Source: Saccharothrix sp. S26
GTDB taxonomy: Bacteria; Actinomycetota; Actinomycetes; Mycobacteriales; Pseudonocardiaceae
DNA length: 64,000 nt
Assembly: GCF_021390395.1 (NCBI RefSeq)
Contig: NZ_JAJUWT010000011.1
Coordinates: 248,001 to 312,000 of the forward strand
Reading direction: 5' to 3'
The translations under genes and the position numbers were made by a program. This document shows, in pieces, positions 47,171-55,809 of the stretch. Each line of letters begins with the position of its first letter. The stretch's first letter is position 1. The notes below the pieces were generated by a model. The model was given only the letters and a program-made list of their open reading frames with translations. It was not told the origin of the DNA and searched no databases.

Positions 47171-49431
47171 CTCGTGCTCGACCTCTCCGCCGGCGTGACC
47201 CCGCTCGCGTCGTTCGGCACCTGCGCGGACGCCGCCCGCGCGGCACGCACCCGGCGGTAGATCCGCCGGGCCGACAGCAGCACCAGCGCGGCTCCCGCCA
47301 GGCAGGTGATGACCACGGTGATCGTCCCGTACGCCGAGGACGACACCTCCAACCTGGCCCGTTCGCCCAGCTCCACACCGCTCGTGGTGACCAGGCGGAC
47401 GTGCACCGGGAACCGGCCGGACCGCTGTACCTCCACCGGTACCCGCACGAGGCGGTCGCCACGCGCGGGCAGCTCGATGTCGGTCAGGTCCGCGGCGACG
47501 ATGCCCGGCGTGTCCTCGATCACGATCCGGACCGTGATCCGCACGTCGAGCCGGTTCTTGATGGACAGCGGGATGGGGCTGTCGCCCGAGCCGAGCAGGA
47601 TCGGGCTGTTCGGCTCGGTGACCGTGACCTGCGCCTGGAGCCCGTCGAGCTGGTAACGCGCCGTGGCCAGCGCGGCGCGCGCCCCGTCGTCGTTGCCGCG
47701 CCACGCGCCCGACACCGCGCGCAGCAGCGCCAGCCGCAGCGGGTCGACCAGGTCGCCCGGCTCGGCGGACGCCGCGTCCGGCTGGCTCATCGACTCGGCG
47801 AGCTGGTGCAGCCTGCCCCACGAGTCGGCCACCGCGGCGGTCACGGTCGGCGGCACCTCGCGGGCGCCCGCCTCGACCGGGTAGCTCAGCGCGGCCGTCT
47901 GCTCCGGCGGCGACGCGATCAGCGACTCCAGCGCCACCGGGGCCGCGAACCCGCCCGCGACCAGCGACTTCGCCGTGCGCAGCAGCAGGTCGACCTCGCC
48001 GGTCGGCGCGTTCCACCGGCGCGGCGGCGCGATGACCACGTTCTGGCCGGTGCTCTGGAACCCGGCGCGGAAGGTCAGCGCGGCCAGCGCGTTCTGCACC
48101 GACACCGGCCGGGTCTCGCTCGGCGTGGTCACGCCCGCGACCGGCCGCGTCGCCGCCGCGCCCTGCAACGCGTCGGACACCATGCCGTCCACGCGCACCG
48201 CGGTCACCGGCTTGCCCTCGGCCACGTCGAACCGCACCGGACCCGTGCCGGGCGTGCCCGCCACGGCCGACTGGTCGAGCACCAGGGACGTGAGGCCGCG
48301 CGCGGTCAGGTTCGCCAGCGTCGGCTGGTCGAGCACGCCGTCCTCGGGCCAGGCCACGCCCTGGGTGGGCTGAACGCCGAGCACCTCGCGGACCACCTCG
48401 GCGCCGGCCAGGGAGAGGTCGACCAGCCCGGTGAGCTGGGCGCGGGACAGCGCGACCAGGTCGGCGTCCGCGTCGGGCATCGCGATCACGCACCGGCCCG
48501 CGGCCAGCAGGCGCAGCCGGTCCAGCCACATCTGGGCCGCGCTCCTGCCCTTGCCGGCGCCCAGGCCGGGCACCTCGTAGCCGCCGGTCATGGCGTTGAC
48601 CGTGCGCAGCAGGTCCGGGTCGACGGCCAGGCACACGCCGGTGCCCAGCGGGCTCGTCAGGGCCGACTCGTAGGCCATGAGCAGGCCGTACAGCCGCCCG
48701 CCCATGGCCAGCGACCCGGCCAGCTCGTCGTCGGCGAGCACGGTGGGGCTCGCGGTGACCAGGCGCGGCCGGTCGGCCAGCGGCCACAGCAGGGTGAGCT
48801 TGGCGGGGTTCCCGGGCGGGGTCGGTGCCTGCCCGCCGGGCATCGCGAGCACCGGCAGCAGGGTGCTCAACGCGGCCAGCCGGGCCCGGCCGCCGTAGTC
48901 GGGGACGCCGTTGATGTTGGCCAGGATCGGGTAGATGCCCGGCTCGGTGATGCGCAGCGAGGTCGGGTCCGTGCCGCGCAGGGGCACGGTGAGCCGGAAC
49001 GGCTTCGACTCGTTGCGCTCCAGCCGGTCGGTGACGGGGGTGAAGTTCGGCTGGACGAACTCCGCGTCGGTCGGCTCGCGCAGCGCCTCGCGGACCTGGT
49101 CCTCGTCGGTCAGCGGCCGGCCCCGCTCCAGGCGCAGCTCGATGTCCTCGATCGGCCGGTCGCCGACGTTGACCACCTTGCCGGAGATGGTGATCGAGTC
49201 CGGTCCGTCCGCGGTGATCACCCGCGGGGTCATCTCCTCGACGTCCAGGCGCAGCCAGACCTGCGACTGCTGGCCCGGTTGGCTCGACAGCGCCCTGGTC
49301 GCCCACACCTGGGTGGCGGGCGCCGGCCGGACGGGCAGCCGCCCGTTGTCGACCGGCGCGGCGGGCGCCGCGGACGCCGTCGTCACGAGGAAGAACCCCG
49401 CCGCCGCGAGTGCGGACAGCAGCCGTTTCAC
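47167..49431 (-). CDS. Secreted/membrane protein of the DUF6049 type (Rv3909-like)
   Basis: 754 residues from GTG 49431. Signal peptide [24 protein letters not shown], a very long extracellular part with beta-sandwich-like ends ([33 protein letters not shown]) and a middle region resembling polysaccharide-deacetylase-like folds, then one C-terminal helix ([22 protein letters not shown]) and a short basic tail. Gene order Nudix-this-MurJ equals Rv3908-Rv3909-Rv3910, indicating the conserved partner of MurJ; its biochemical role is unknown. Start overlaps the Nudix stop (GTGA); stop overlaps the MurJ start. Confidence 0.84.
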   Translation of the reverse strand: MKRLLSALAAAGFFLVTTASAAPAAPVDNGRLPVRPAPATQVWATRALSSQPGQQSQVWLRLDVEEMTPRVITADGPDSITISGKVVNVGDRPIEDIELRLERGRPLTDEDQVREALREPTDAEFVQPNFTPVTDRLERNESKPFRLTVPLRGTDPTSLRITEPGIYPILANINGVPDYGGRARLAALSTLLPVLAMPGGQAPTPPGNPAKLTLLWPLADRPRLVTASPTVLADDELAGSLAMGGRLYGLLMAYESALTSPLGTGVCLAVDPDLLRTVNAMTGGYEVPGLGAGKGRSAAQMWLDRLRLLAAGRCVIAMPDADADLVALSRAQLTGLVDLSLAGAEVVREVLGVQPTQGVAWPEDGVLDQPTLANLTARGLTSLVLDQSAVAGTPGTGPVRFDVAEGKPVTAVRVDGMVSDALQGAAATRPVAGVTTPSETRPVSVQNALAALTFRAGFQSTGQNVVIAPPRRWNAPTGEVDLLLRTAKSLVAGGFAAPVALESLIASPPEQTAALSYPVEAGAREVPPTVTAAVADSWGRLHQLAESMSQPDAASAEPGDLVDPLRLALLRAVSGAWRGNDDGARAALATARYQLDGLQAQVTVTEPNSPILLGSGDSPIPLSIKNRLDVRITVRIVIEDTPGIVAADLTDIELPARGDRLVRVPVEVQRSGRFPVHVRLVTTSGVELGERARLEVSSSAYGTITVVITCLAGAALVLLSARRIYRRVRAARAASAQVPNDASGVTPAERSSTS

Positions 49432-49946
49432 GCCGACTCCGCTCCGTCCGCCTGGTACTCGGAGAGCAGTTCGGCGGCTCGGCGCACCAGTCGGCGCTCG
49501 TCCGCGTAGGCGAGCCGGTCGTCCAGTTCGCCCAGGGGCACCCACGCCACCTCGGTGACCTCCACGTCTTCGTCGGAAAGCTCGCCGCCCAGCGCCTCCA
49601 GCAGGAAGTGGTGGACGGTCTTGTGCACCCGCCGGTCCTCGGCGACGAACCAGTAGTCGATCGAGCCGAGGGGGCGCAGCACCCTGCTATGAATACCGGT
49701 CTCCTCGGCGACCTCGCGCACCGCGGTCTGTTCCGCGGTCTCGCCGGCCTCGATGTGGCCCTTGGGCAGCGACCACAGCAACCGCCCACGCCGGTCCAGC
49801 CGCCCGATGATCGCGGCCACGTGCTGCTCGAAGTCGAGCACCAGCCCGCCCGCCGAGGTCTCGTCGACGGTCCTCAGCCGGCGACCGCGGCGCCGGTTCC
49901 GGCGCCTCGGCTTGGGACCGCCGGAGCGACCGGACGACTGGGGCAT
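49428..49946 (-). CDS. Nudix hydrolase (MutT4/Rv3908-like)
   Basis: 172 residues with the Nudix box [23 protein letters not shown] and a basic N-terminal extension ([15 protein letters not shown], about 12-26). WSLPKG precedes the box. The family hydrolyses nucleoside diphosphate derivatives; the Rv3908 orthologue is called MutT4. First gene of the operon Nudix-DUF6049-murJ-pseudokinase, all linked by stop/start overlaps or short gaps. The arginine-rich extension is unusual for a MutT enzyme and may bind nucleic acid. Confidence 0.87.
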   Translation of the reverse strand: MPQSSGRSGGPKPRRRNRRRGRRLRTVDETSAGGLVLDFEQHVAAIIGRLDRRGRLLWSLPKGHIEAGETAEQTAVREVAEETGIHSRVLRPLGSIDYWFVAEDRRVHKTVHHFLLEALGGELSDEDVEVTEVAWVPLGELDDRLAYADERRLVRRAAELLSEYQADGAESA

Positions 49947-50050
49947 GCCCTGATGGTAGTGGCGACCAGCACTTACCGGACGTGACCGCCCGGTGGCCGG
50001 CGGTGATCAACTGGGGTGTCAAGTCGTTCGGACCCGGGCCCGGCGACCAG

Positions 50051-50056
50051 TAGGCT
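50051..50056 (+). promoter_or_regulatory. -10 box of the CCA-adding enzyme gene
   Basis: TAGGCT lies 8 nt before the GTG at 50065 with no Shine-Dalgarno sequence, consistent with a leaderless transcript. The same hexamer precedes sigM and the MFS gene. Confidence 0.5.
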
Positions 50057-50064
50057 GGATCCTC

Positions 50065-51522
50065 GTGTCCGGACCCATCGCCCCCGCCGCCGCTTCCCCT
50101 GAGCAGGACAATGCCGTGGTGGAACTGCTGAGCGCCCTCCCCGTCGCCGAGGAACTGGCCGCCCGCTTCGCCGCGGCCGGCCACCGCCTGTACCTGGTGG
50201 GCGGCAGCGTGCGGGACGCCATGCTCGGCCGGCTGTCCGGCGACCTCGACTTCACCACCGACGCCCGGCCGCCGCAGGTCATGGCGCTGCTCAAGGGCTG
50301 GGCGGACGCGATCTGGGACACCGGCATCGCGTTCGGCACGGTCGGCGCGACCAAGCACAAGCAGACCGTCGAGATCACCACGTTCCGCGCGGACAGCTAC
50401 GACGGCGTCACCCGCAACCCCGAGGTGACCTTCGGCGACAGCATCGAGGGCGACCTGCTCCGCCGCGACTTCACCGTCAACGCGATGGCCTACGACGTGG
50501 TGAACCGGCGGATCGTCGACCCGACCGGCGGGCGCGAGGCGCTGCTGGCCAGGACCCTGGACACCCCCGCGACGCCGCAGGAGTCGTTCTCCGACGACCC
50601 GCTGCGGATGCTGCGGGCGGCCCGGTTCGCGTCCCAGCTGGGCTTCAGCGTCGCCCCCCGCGTGCTCGACGCCGTGGCGGCGATGTCCGGCGAGCTGACC
50701 CGCATCACCGCCGAACGCGTGCAGGTCGAGCTGTCGAAGCTGCTCACCGGCGCGCACCCGCGCGCGGGGGTCGAGCTGATGGTCGACGCCAAGCTCGCGG
50801 ACGTGGTGCTGCCGGAGCTGCCCGCGATGAAGCTGGAGATCGACGAGCACCACCAGCACAAGGACGTGTTCCACCACTCGCTGGTCGTGCTGGAGCAGGC
50901 CATCGACCTGGAGGACGGTCCCGAGCCGGACCTCGTGCTGCGGCTGGCGGCGTTGCTGCACGACATCGGCAAGCCGGACACCCGGCGGTTCGAGGAGGGC
51001 GGCGGCGTGTCGTTCCACCACCACGAGGTGGTCGGGGCGAAGATGGTCCGCAAGCGTTTGCGCGCCTTGAAGTACTCGAAGGAGATCATCGAGAACGTCG
51101 CCCAGCTCGTGTACCTCCACCTGCGCTTCCACGGCTACGGCAGCGGCGAGTGGACCGACTCGGCGGTGCGCCGGTACGTCACCGACGCCGGGCACCTGCT
51201 CCCCCGCCTGCACAAGCTCGTCCGCGCCGACTGCACCACCCGCAACCGGCGCAAGGCCAACGCGTTGCAGCGCACGTACGACGACCTGGAGCGCCGCATC
51301 GAGCGGATCGCCGCCGAGGAGGACCTCAAGCGGGTCCGGCCCGACCTGGACGGCAACGAGATCATGCGGCTGCTGGGCCTGCCGCCGGGGCCGATGGTCG
51401 GCAAGGCGTGGAAGTTCCTCAAGGAGCTGCGCCTGGACCGCGGTCCGCTCGACCACGACGAAGCGGTCGCGGAGCTGCTCGCGTGGGCCCGCTCGGAGGG
51501 TGTCCGGCCGCCCGGCGACTGA
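50065..51522 (+). CDS. pcnA: CCA tRNA nucleotidyltransferase
   Basis: 485 residues; adds CCA to tRNA 3' ends. Class II nucleotidyltransferase head LYLVGGSVRDAMLGRLSGDLDFTTDARP with the two catalytic aspartates, RRDFTVNAMAYD, DDPLRMLRAARFASQLGFSV (template-type motif), then an HD domain (HSLVVLEQAIDLE, LLHDIGKPDTRRF). GTG 50065 gives VSGPIAPAAA; an earlier in-frame start crosses the promoter. Needed here because the tRNA genes in the window lack encoded CCA. Divergent from the Nudix operon. Confidence 0.95.
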   Translation: MSGPIAPAAASPEQDNAVVELLSALPVAEELAARFAAAGHRLYLVGGSVRDAMLGRLSGDLDFTTDARPPQVMALLKGWADAIWDTGIAFGTVGATKHKQTVEITTFRADSYDGVTRNPEVTFGDSIEGDLLRRDFTVNAMAYDVVNRRIVDPTGGREALLARTLDTPATPQESFSDDPLRMLRAARFASQLGFSVAPRVLDAVAAMSGELTRITAERVQVELSKLLTGAHPRAGVELMVDAKLADVVLPELPAMKLEIDEHHQHKDVFHHSLVVLEQAIDLEDGPEPDLVLRLAALLHDIGKPDTRRFEEGGGVSFHHHEVVGAKMVRKRLRALKYSKEIIENVAQLVYLHLRFHGYGSGEWTDSAVRRYVTDAGHLLPRLHKLVRADCTTRNRRKANALQRTYDDLERRIERIAAEEDLKRVRPDLDGNEIMRLLGLPPGPMVGKAWKFLKELRLDRGPLDHDEAVAELLAWARSEGVRPPGD

Positions 51523-51619
51523 CACCAACCGACCAATCTCGTGCTTTTGGCTTGGCCAGTGACAGCCTGTTGCGAGACCATGACTGTGTGCGTCAAACGC
51601 GCACTGGGGGTGGTGTCGC

Positions 51620-51877
51620 ATGAACGCTTGGGGACTGTCCGAGGGGGGCACCCGGGCACAGGGGTTGGACGAGCTGTCCGACCGGCAACGGGCCGTGCTC
51701 CGCTGCCTGGCCAGGGGGCTCGCGGACCACGAGATAGCGCGGGTGCTGGCGCTGAGCCAGCACCAGGTGGGGGCGGTGGTGTCGGAGATCCTGCGCGCGT
51801 TGAACCTGCGCGACCGGATGGCGGCGGTGGTCTACGCCCACGAGACCGGCATCATCCGGCTGCCGCTACCGCGCTGA
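51620..51877 (+). CDS. Small LuxR/GerE-type HTH protein
   Basis: 85 residues, essentially only a DNA-binding domain: LDELSDRQRAVLRCLARGLADHEIARVLALSQHQVGAVVSEILRALNLRDRMAAVVYAHETGII. This is the LuxR C-terminal HTH with the usual recognition helix. No receiver or ligand domain precedes it, so it is a stand-alone regulator or a partner-dependent one. ATG start with a weak ribosome site (GGGGGTGGTGTCGC). Its end overlaps the MFS stop by 12 bp tail-to-tail. Target unknown. Confidence 0.82.
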   Translation: MNAWGLSEGGTRAQGLDELSDRQRAVLRCLARGLADHEIARVLALSQHQVGAVVSEILRALNLRDRMAAVVYAHETGIIRLPLPR

Positions 51878-53161
51878 CCGCTTGACCAGCAGCAAGTAGC
51901 CGAGCAGGCCGAGCAGGTAGGCCGCCGTCGCGGCGAGGACCAGACCCGGCGACCGGCCGTCCAGCGGGACGACCGCCGCCGCGGCGGTGATGGCGGCCAC
52001 CTGCGTGACGTTGAACAGCGTGTCGTACAGGGCGAACACCCGGCCGCGGACCTCGTCGCCGATGTCGCCCTGCACGGCCGCGTCCACGCACAGCTTCACC
52101 ACCTGGCCCGCGAACGTGAGCACGAACGACGCGGCCAGGGTGGTCGGCAGCAGCATGGGCAGGCCGAGGCCGAACTGGGTGGCCGCGGCCAGCAGCAGGG
52201 CGGCGCAGACCGTGCCGCGCCTGCCCAGCTTCTCCACCACCCGGTCGGTCACCAACCCCGCCAGCAGGATGCCCGCGCCACCGGCCACGGCGACCTCGCC
52301 CAGGCCCGCCAAGCCCGCCTTGAACGGCCCGTAGTCGGTGAACGAGTTGCGCATCAGCAGCAACGTCAGCAGCAGCGACGCGCCGAACGCGAGCCGGTGC
52401 GCGAGCAGCGCCAGCAACGCGGCGGCGACGCTGGGCGCGCGCCACGCGGCACGTGCGCCGTCCAGCAGGCCCAGGGCGACCGCGGTGAGCGTCCGGCTGG
52501 GCTCGTCCACCTCGTCCGGCCCGAGTGCGCCACGCGCGAAGCGGGAAGCCAGGAACGCGGCCCCGAGCGAGCCCGCGACGGCGAACGCGGTCGTCCACGC
52601 CGAGCCGTCGTCACCGGAGCCGAACACCGACCGCAGCCCCACCGCGCACCCCGCGCCGAGCACCGCCGTCAACGCGCCCAGCGTGGTGACGAACGCGTTG
52701 GCCTCCACCAGGTGGTCGCCGTCGACCACGTGCGGCAGCGACGCCGACAGGCCCGAACCGACGAACCGGCTCACGCCCGTGACGAACAGGGCGGAGGCGT
52801 ACAGCGGCACGCCGGCCAGGCCGAACCCGACGGCGGTCGCGGTGAGCAGGATGAACACCGCGCGGGTGAGGTTCGCCACCACCAGCACCCGGCGGCGGTC
52901 CCACCGGTCGAGCAGGGCGCCCGCGAACGGGCCGACCACGGAGTACGGGAGCAGCAGCACGGCGAACCCGGCCGCCACGGCGAGCGGGTCGGCGTGGCGC
53001 TCGGGGTTGAACAGGACCGCGCCGGCCAGGCCCGCCTGGAACAGGCCGTCACCCCACTGGGCCGCCAGCCGGGAGGCGAGCAGCCTGCGGAAATCCGCCA
53101 ACGCGAGGAGTTTCCGGACACCGAGGTGGTGCTTCGCCGCGGTGGTGCCGGCAGTGGTCAC
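51866..53161 (-). CDS. MFS transporter
   Basis: 431 residues with about 12 membrane helices. Typical MFS A-motif-like loop GPFAGALLDRWDRRRVLVVANL follows helix 2, and GLVTDRVVEKLGRRGTVCA is the matching loop in the second half. Resembles the drug/metabolite efflux members found near yqgE-like genes. The substrate is unknown. GTG 53161 lies 7 nt after TAGGCT, suggesting a leaderless mRNA; longer in-frame extensions upstream cross a hairpin and the divergent gene and were rejected. Confidence 0.88.
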   Translation of the reverse strand: MTTAGTTAAKHHLGVRKLLALADFRRLLASRLAAQWGDGLFQAGLAGAVLFNPERHADPLAVAAGFAVLLLPYSVVGPFAGALLDRWDRRRVLVVANLTRAVFILLTATAVGFGLAGVPLYASALFVTGVSRFVGSGLSASLPHVVDGDHLVEANAFVTTLGALTAVLGAGCAVGLRSVFGSGDDGSAWTTAFAVAGSLGAAFLASRFARGALGPDEVDEPSRTLTAVALGLLDGARAAWRAPSVAAALLALLAHRLAFGASLLLTLLLMRNSFTDYGPFKAGLAGLGEVAVAGGAGILLAGLVTDRVVEKLGRRGTVCAALLLAAATQFGLGLPMLLPTTLAASFVLTFAGQVVKLCVDAAVQGDIGDEVRGRVFALYDTLFNVTQVAAITAAAAVVPLDGRSPGLVLAATAAYLLGLLGYLLLVKRSAR

Positions 53162-53168
53162 GGTGGTG

Positions 53169-53174
53169 AGCCTA
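53169..53174 (-). promoter_or_regulatory. -10 box of the MFS gene
   Basis: TAGGCT on the minus strand (53174-53169), 7 nt from the GTG at 53161. Confidence 0.5.
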
Positions 53175-53199
53175 TGCCTTCCGGACCCGGGAACCACGA

Positions 53200-53226
53200 A
53201 GGCCGGACCCGCGTGGGGTCCGGCCT
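53200..53226. terminator. Orphan hairpin between MFS and YqgE genes
   Basis: 10-bp perfect stem AGGCCGGACC / GGTCCGGCCT around a 7-nt loop in the 285-bp divergent gap. No annotated gene ends here. It could terminate a small RNA or form a long MFS leader. Confidence 0.45.
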
Positions 53227-53446
53227 CCCTGGCGCCAGGCGCCCGGTCGCCTCTCGGCGGGTGGCACTGCGCGGCTCCAGCCGGACGGTATTCCGCGCAG
53301 GCTTTCAAGTGGGCCCGGGGGACTCGATGGCGCCTGACGTTGTGTGCAACGAACACGGTAACCCGGATGTTCCGCCGTCGCGGAGATAACCGCGCCCGTG
53401 CGGTGTGTGCGCTGCGTCGCCTGGACGGCGCGGCCCGTCTGGGATC

Positions 53447-54028
53447 ATGCGTGGTGTGCGCCCTGATGCCGACGTCGAACCGGGTTCCCTGCTGGTCGCG
53501 GCACCGAGCCTGACCGACTCCAACTTCCGCCGGACGGTGGTCTACGTCATCGACCACCGTGACGAGGGCAGCCTCGGCGTGGTGTTGAACCGCCCGAGCG
53601 AGGTCGCCGTCCACGACGTGCTGCCCGCCTGGGGGCCCCACGTGAGCAGGCCGCAGGCCGTCTACATCGGCGGGCCGGTGGAGCAGAAGACGGCGCTGTG
53701 CCTGGCCGCGCTGCGCACCGGCGAGGATCTGGCCTCGCTCGACGGCGTGGTCGGCGTGCACGGCCCGGTGGCGCTGGTCGACCTCGACGCCGACCCGGAC
53801 GTGCTGGTGGCGAAGGTGCGCGGGCTGCGCGTGTTCGCCGGCTACTCGGGCTGGGGCGAGGGCCAGCTCGGCGGCGAGATCGCGCGCGGCGACTGGATCG
53901 TGGTCAAGGGCCTGCCCGACGACGTGCTCACGCCGCCGAACGTCGACCTGTGGGGCCGGGTGCTGCGCCGCCAGGGGATGCCGACGGCGCTGCTGGCGAC
54001 GTTCCCGACGGACATCCGCCGCAACTGA
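53447..54028 (+). CDS. YqgE/AlgH family protein (DUF179)
   Basis: 193 residues with the family landmarks PGSLLVAAPSLTDSNFRRTVVYVIDH, GSLGVVLNRPSEVAVHDVLPAW, YIGGPVEQKTALCLAAL and VFAGYSGWGEGQLGGEIARGDWIV. A widely conserved cytoplasmic family of unknown biochemical role. ATG 53447 is the best start; GTG 53456 is possible. It is the M. tuberculosis Rv0038 type, adjacent to leuS there too (leuS is Rv0041). Tail-to-tail with the SdpI-like gene. Confidence 0.93.
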   Translation: MRGVRPDADVEPGSLLVAAPSLTDSNFRRTVVYVIDHRDEGSLGVVLNRPSEVAVHDVLPAWGPHVSRPQAVYIGGPVEQKTALCLAALRTGEDLASLDGVVGVHGPVALVDLDADPDVLVAKVRGLRVFAGYSGWGEGQLGGEIARGDWIVVKGLPDDVLTPPNVDLWGRVLRRQGMPTALLATFPTDIRRN

Positions 54029-54033
54029 AGGGC

Positions 54034-54441
54034 TCAGGCGCGCGTCAGCACGCCGCAGCCGCCGCCCGCGCCGGAGCACGCGCAGCCGCCGCACCCCGCC
54101 GGGGCGGGCTCCGGCAACGCCTCGGCGGCCCGGTGGCCCAGCACGCCGCCCGCACCCGCGACCACGACGCTGCCCACCAGCCCGATCAGGCCGATGACCA
54201 GCGACAAAGCCGGGTTCACGGCCGCCGCGACGGCGGCGACCAGGGCGATCGCCCCCGCCGCCGCGTTCGGCACGCCGGCGATCTTGTTGGCCAGCGCGAA
54301 CGTCTCGTCGTCGCGCAGCGTCGCCTTGGTGCGCACGCCGAAGAAGCGGTTGCGGTGCAGTCGGCCCCGCACGCCGAGGAAGCCGATCGTCGCGAACGCG
54401 ACACCGATCAGACCCAGGACCACAGGCAGCACGATGTTCAC
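54034..54441 (-). CDS. SdpI-like membrane protein with Cys/Gly-rich tail
   Basis: 135 residues from GTG 54441, 7 nt after TACCCT. Three membrane helices: first VNIVLPVVLGLIGVAFATIGFLG, then the SdpI loop FFGVRTKATLRDDETFALANKIAG, then AAAGAIALVAAVAAAV and LSLVIGLIGLVGSVVVA. In Bacillus SdpI gives immunity to the SdpC toxin and controls its regulator; most actinobacterial homologues are of unknown role. The last 20 residues are Cys/Gly/Ala-rich (PAGCGGCACSGAGGGCG), four cysteines, which is unusual and could bind metal. An earlier in-frame start to 54495 is less likely. Confidence 0.78.
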   Translation of the reverse strand: MNIVLPVVLGLIGVAFATIGFLGVRGRLHRNRFFGVRTKATLRDDETFALANKIAGVPNAAAGAIALVAAVAAAVNPALSLVIGLIGLVGSVVVAGAGGVLGHRAAEALPEPAPAGCGGCACSGAGGGCGVLTRA

Positions 54442-54543
54442 CCTGACGAGGGTAGGCCGCTCCTTCGATCTTGGTCGAACCAGCCCCGGCTTCACCCGAA
54501 GGTGTCCTTACGGAGGAGGCCGCCCGCTCGGGAGGCTCGCCCC

Positions 54544-55659
54544 ATGAGAATTCGATCTTGCCTGGCCGCGTCGGCCGCCCTCGCCGCGCTCGTCACCGCC
54601 GCGCCCGCCGCCTCCGCCGCGCCCGCCGTCCGCTTCCTCGGCCAGACCACCCTGCCGCACGCGTTGCAGTTCGAGGGCACCACGGTCGGCGGCCTGTCCG
54701 GCGTCGACCACGACCCCGTCACCGGCGGGTACGTTTTGATCAGCGACGACCGCTCGTACACCGCGCCGGCCCGCTTCTACACGGCCGACCTGCGGATCGA
54801 CGGTTTCGGCGTGCACGACGTCCGCATCACTGGCACGCACGCCTTGCGCCACCCCGACGGCGGCGCCTACTCGCCGCCGACCCTCGACGACGGCCGCACC
54901 GTCGACCCCGAGGAGATCCGGGTCGACCCGGTGACCGGTGACTACTGGTGGAGCCAGGAGGGCGAGCGGCCCAAGACCGAGGGACCGGTGGTCGTGCAGC
55001 CGTCGATCCAGCGGGCCGGCCGGGACGGCGCCTACCTCGGCAGCCTGCCGCTGCCGCGCGACTACGCGTTCACCCCGGACCGGGGGCCGCGCCGCAACCT
55101 GGCCCTCGAAGCGATCGCGTTCTCCCCCGACGGCACGCTGCTGACCAGCGTGGTCGAGGGACCGCTGCTCCAGGACGGCGACCTGCCGACCGTCGACCGG
55201 GGCGCGCTGACCCGCCTGACCGTGCAGACCCGCGGCGGCGAGGTCGTCCGCCAGCACGCCTACCCGCTGGAACCGCTGTTCGCCGCGCCCGAGCCCGGCC
55301 CGTGGGGCCCGGACACCGGCGTGCCCGCGATCCTCGCCGACCCCAAGGTCCCCGGTCGCTACTACGCGCTCGAACGCACGTGGGTGCCCGGCGCGGACTA
55401 CAAGGTGCGCCTGTTCCAGGTCGACATCGCGGGCGCGACGGACGTGCGCGGCCAGGACGTCCTGGCCGACGACGTGCGGCCGGTCCGCAAGAAGCAGCTC
55501 GCCGACCTGCACGACTTCCCGCTGCCGGTGATCGACAACGTGGAGGGCCTCACCTGGGGCCCGCGCCTGCCCTCCGGCGAGCGCACCCTGCTGCTGGTCA
55601 GCGACGACAACTTCGCGGCCGAGGAGTTCACCCGGTTCATCGCGCTTGCGCTGCGCTGA
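54544..55659 (+). CDS. Secreted esterase-like phytase-domain protein
   Basis: 371 residues: signal peptide MRIRSCLAASAALAALVTAA ending near APAASA, then a beta-propeller-like domain of the esterase-like activity of phytase family. Motifs seen: GGLSGVDHDPVTGGYVLISDDRS, RTVDPEEIRVDPVTGDYWWSQEGE, LEAIAFSPDGTLLTSVVEGPL, GRYYALERTW and a closing DNVEGLTWGPRL..LLVSDDNF. Probably an exported phosphoesterase; substrate unknown. Begins 102 bp after the divergent SdpI-like gene start and is followed 14 bp later by the leuS leader peptide. Confidence 0.85.
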   Translation: MRIRSCLAASAALAALVTAAPAASAAPAVRFLGQTTLPHALQFEGTTVGGLSGVDHDPVTGGYVLISDDRSYTAPARFYTADLRIDGFGVHDVRITGTHALRHPDGGAYSPPTLDDGRTVDPEEIRVDPVTGDYWWSQEGERPKTEGPVVVQPSIQRAGRDGAYLGSLPLPRDYAFTPDRGPRRNLALEAIAFSPDGTLLTSVVEGPLLQDGDLPTVDRGALTRLTVQTRGGEVVRQHAYPLEPLFAAPEPGPWGPDTGVPAILADPKVPGRYYALERTWVPGADYKVRLFQVDIAGATDVRGQDVLADDVRPVRKKQLADLHDFPLPVIDNVEGLTWGPRLPSGERTLLLVSDDNFAAEEFTRFIALALR

Positions 55660-55672
55660 TACCGTGGAGGGC

Positions 55673-55702
55673 ATGAGCAAGGCCCGCCTGCTCCTTAGCT
55701 AG
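55673..55702 (+). CDS. Leucine-rich leader peptide of leuS
   Basis: Nine codons, MSKARLLLS, with three adjacent leucine codons CTG-CTC-CTT (CTT is rare at this GC), 108 bp before leuS. A TACCGT box 55660-55665 lies 7 nt before the ATG, so the transcript may be leaderless and start here. Followed by two hairpins. This is the arrangement of a translation-coupled attenuator sensing charged tRNA-Leu. Confidence 0.72.
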   Translation: MSKARLLLS

Positions 55703-55768
55703 CCGCGCAGACCTCGACGACCGGGTCCGCGCGGCAACCCCTCACGCCCCTTCCGGGCTGGGGGGTTT
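55703..55768 (+). promoter_or_regulatory. leuS attenuator: two alternative hairpins
   Basis: First hairpin 55703-55734 (CCGCGCAGACC with GGTCCGCGCGG), starting right at the leader-peptide stop. Second, 55736-55768, has AACCCC and GCCC arms closed by GGGC and GGGGTT, then a T-run, resembling an intrinsic terminator. Ribosome stalling at the Leu codons would favour readthrough. Confidence 0.65.
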
Positions 55769-55809
55769 CGTCATGTCAGGGGCAGGTACCGATGGAGAGG
55801 GACATCCCG

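Noticed and set aside
44056..47260. Several long plus-strand frames across the pseudokinase and murJ genes
   Set aside because: Arg/His/Gln-rich antisense translations without domains.
47158..49509. Large plus-strand open frame opposite the DUF6049-like gene
   Set aside because: Antisense shadow; the minus-strand protein has a signal peptide, coupled stop/start overlaps and conserved order.
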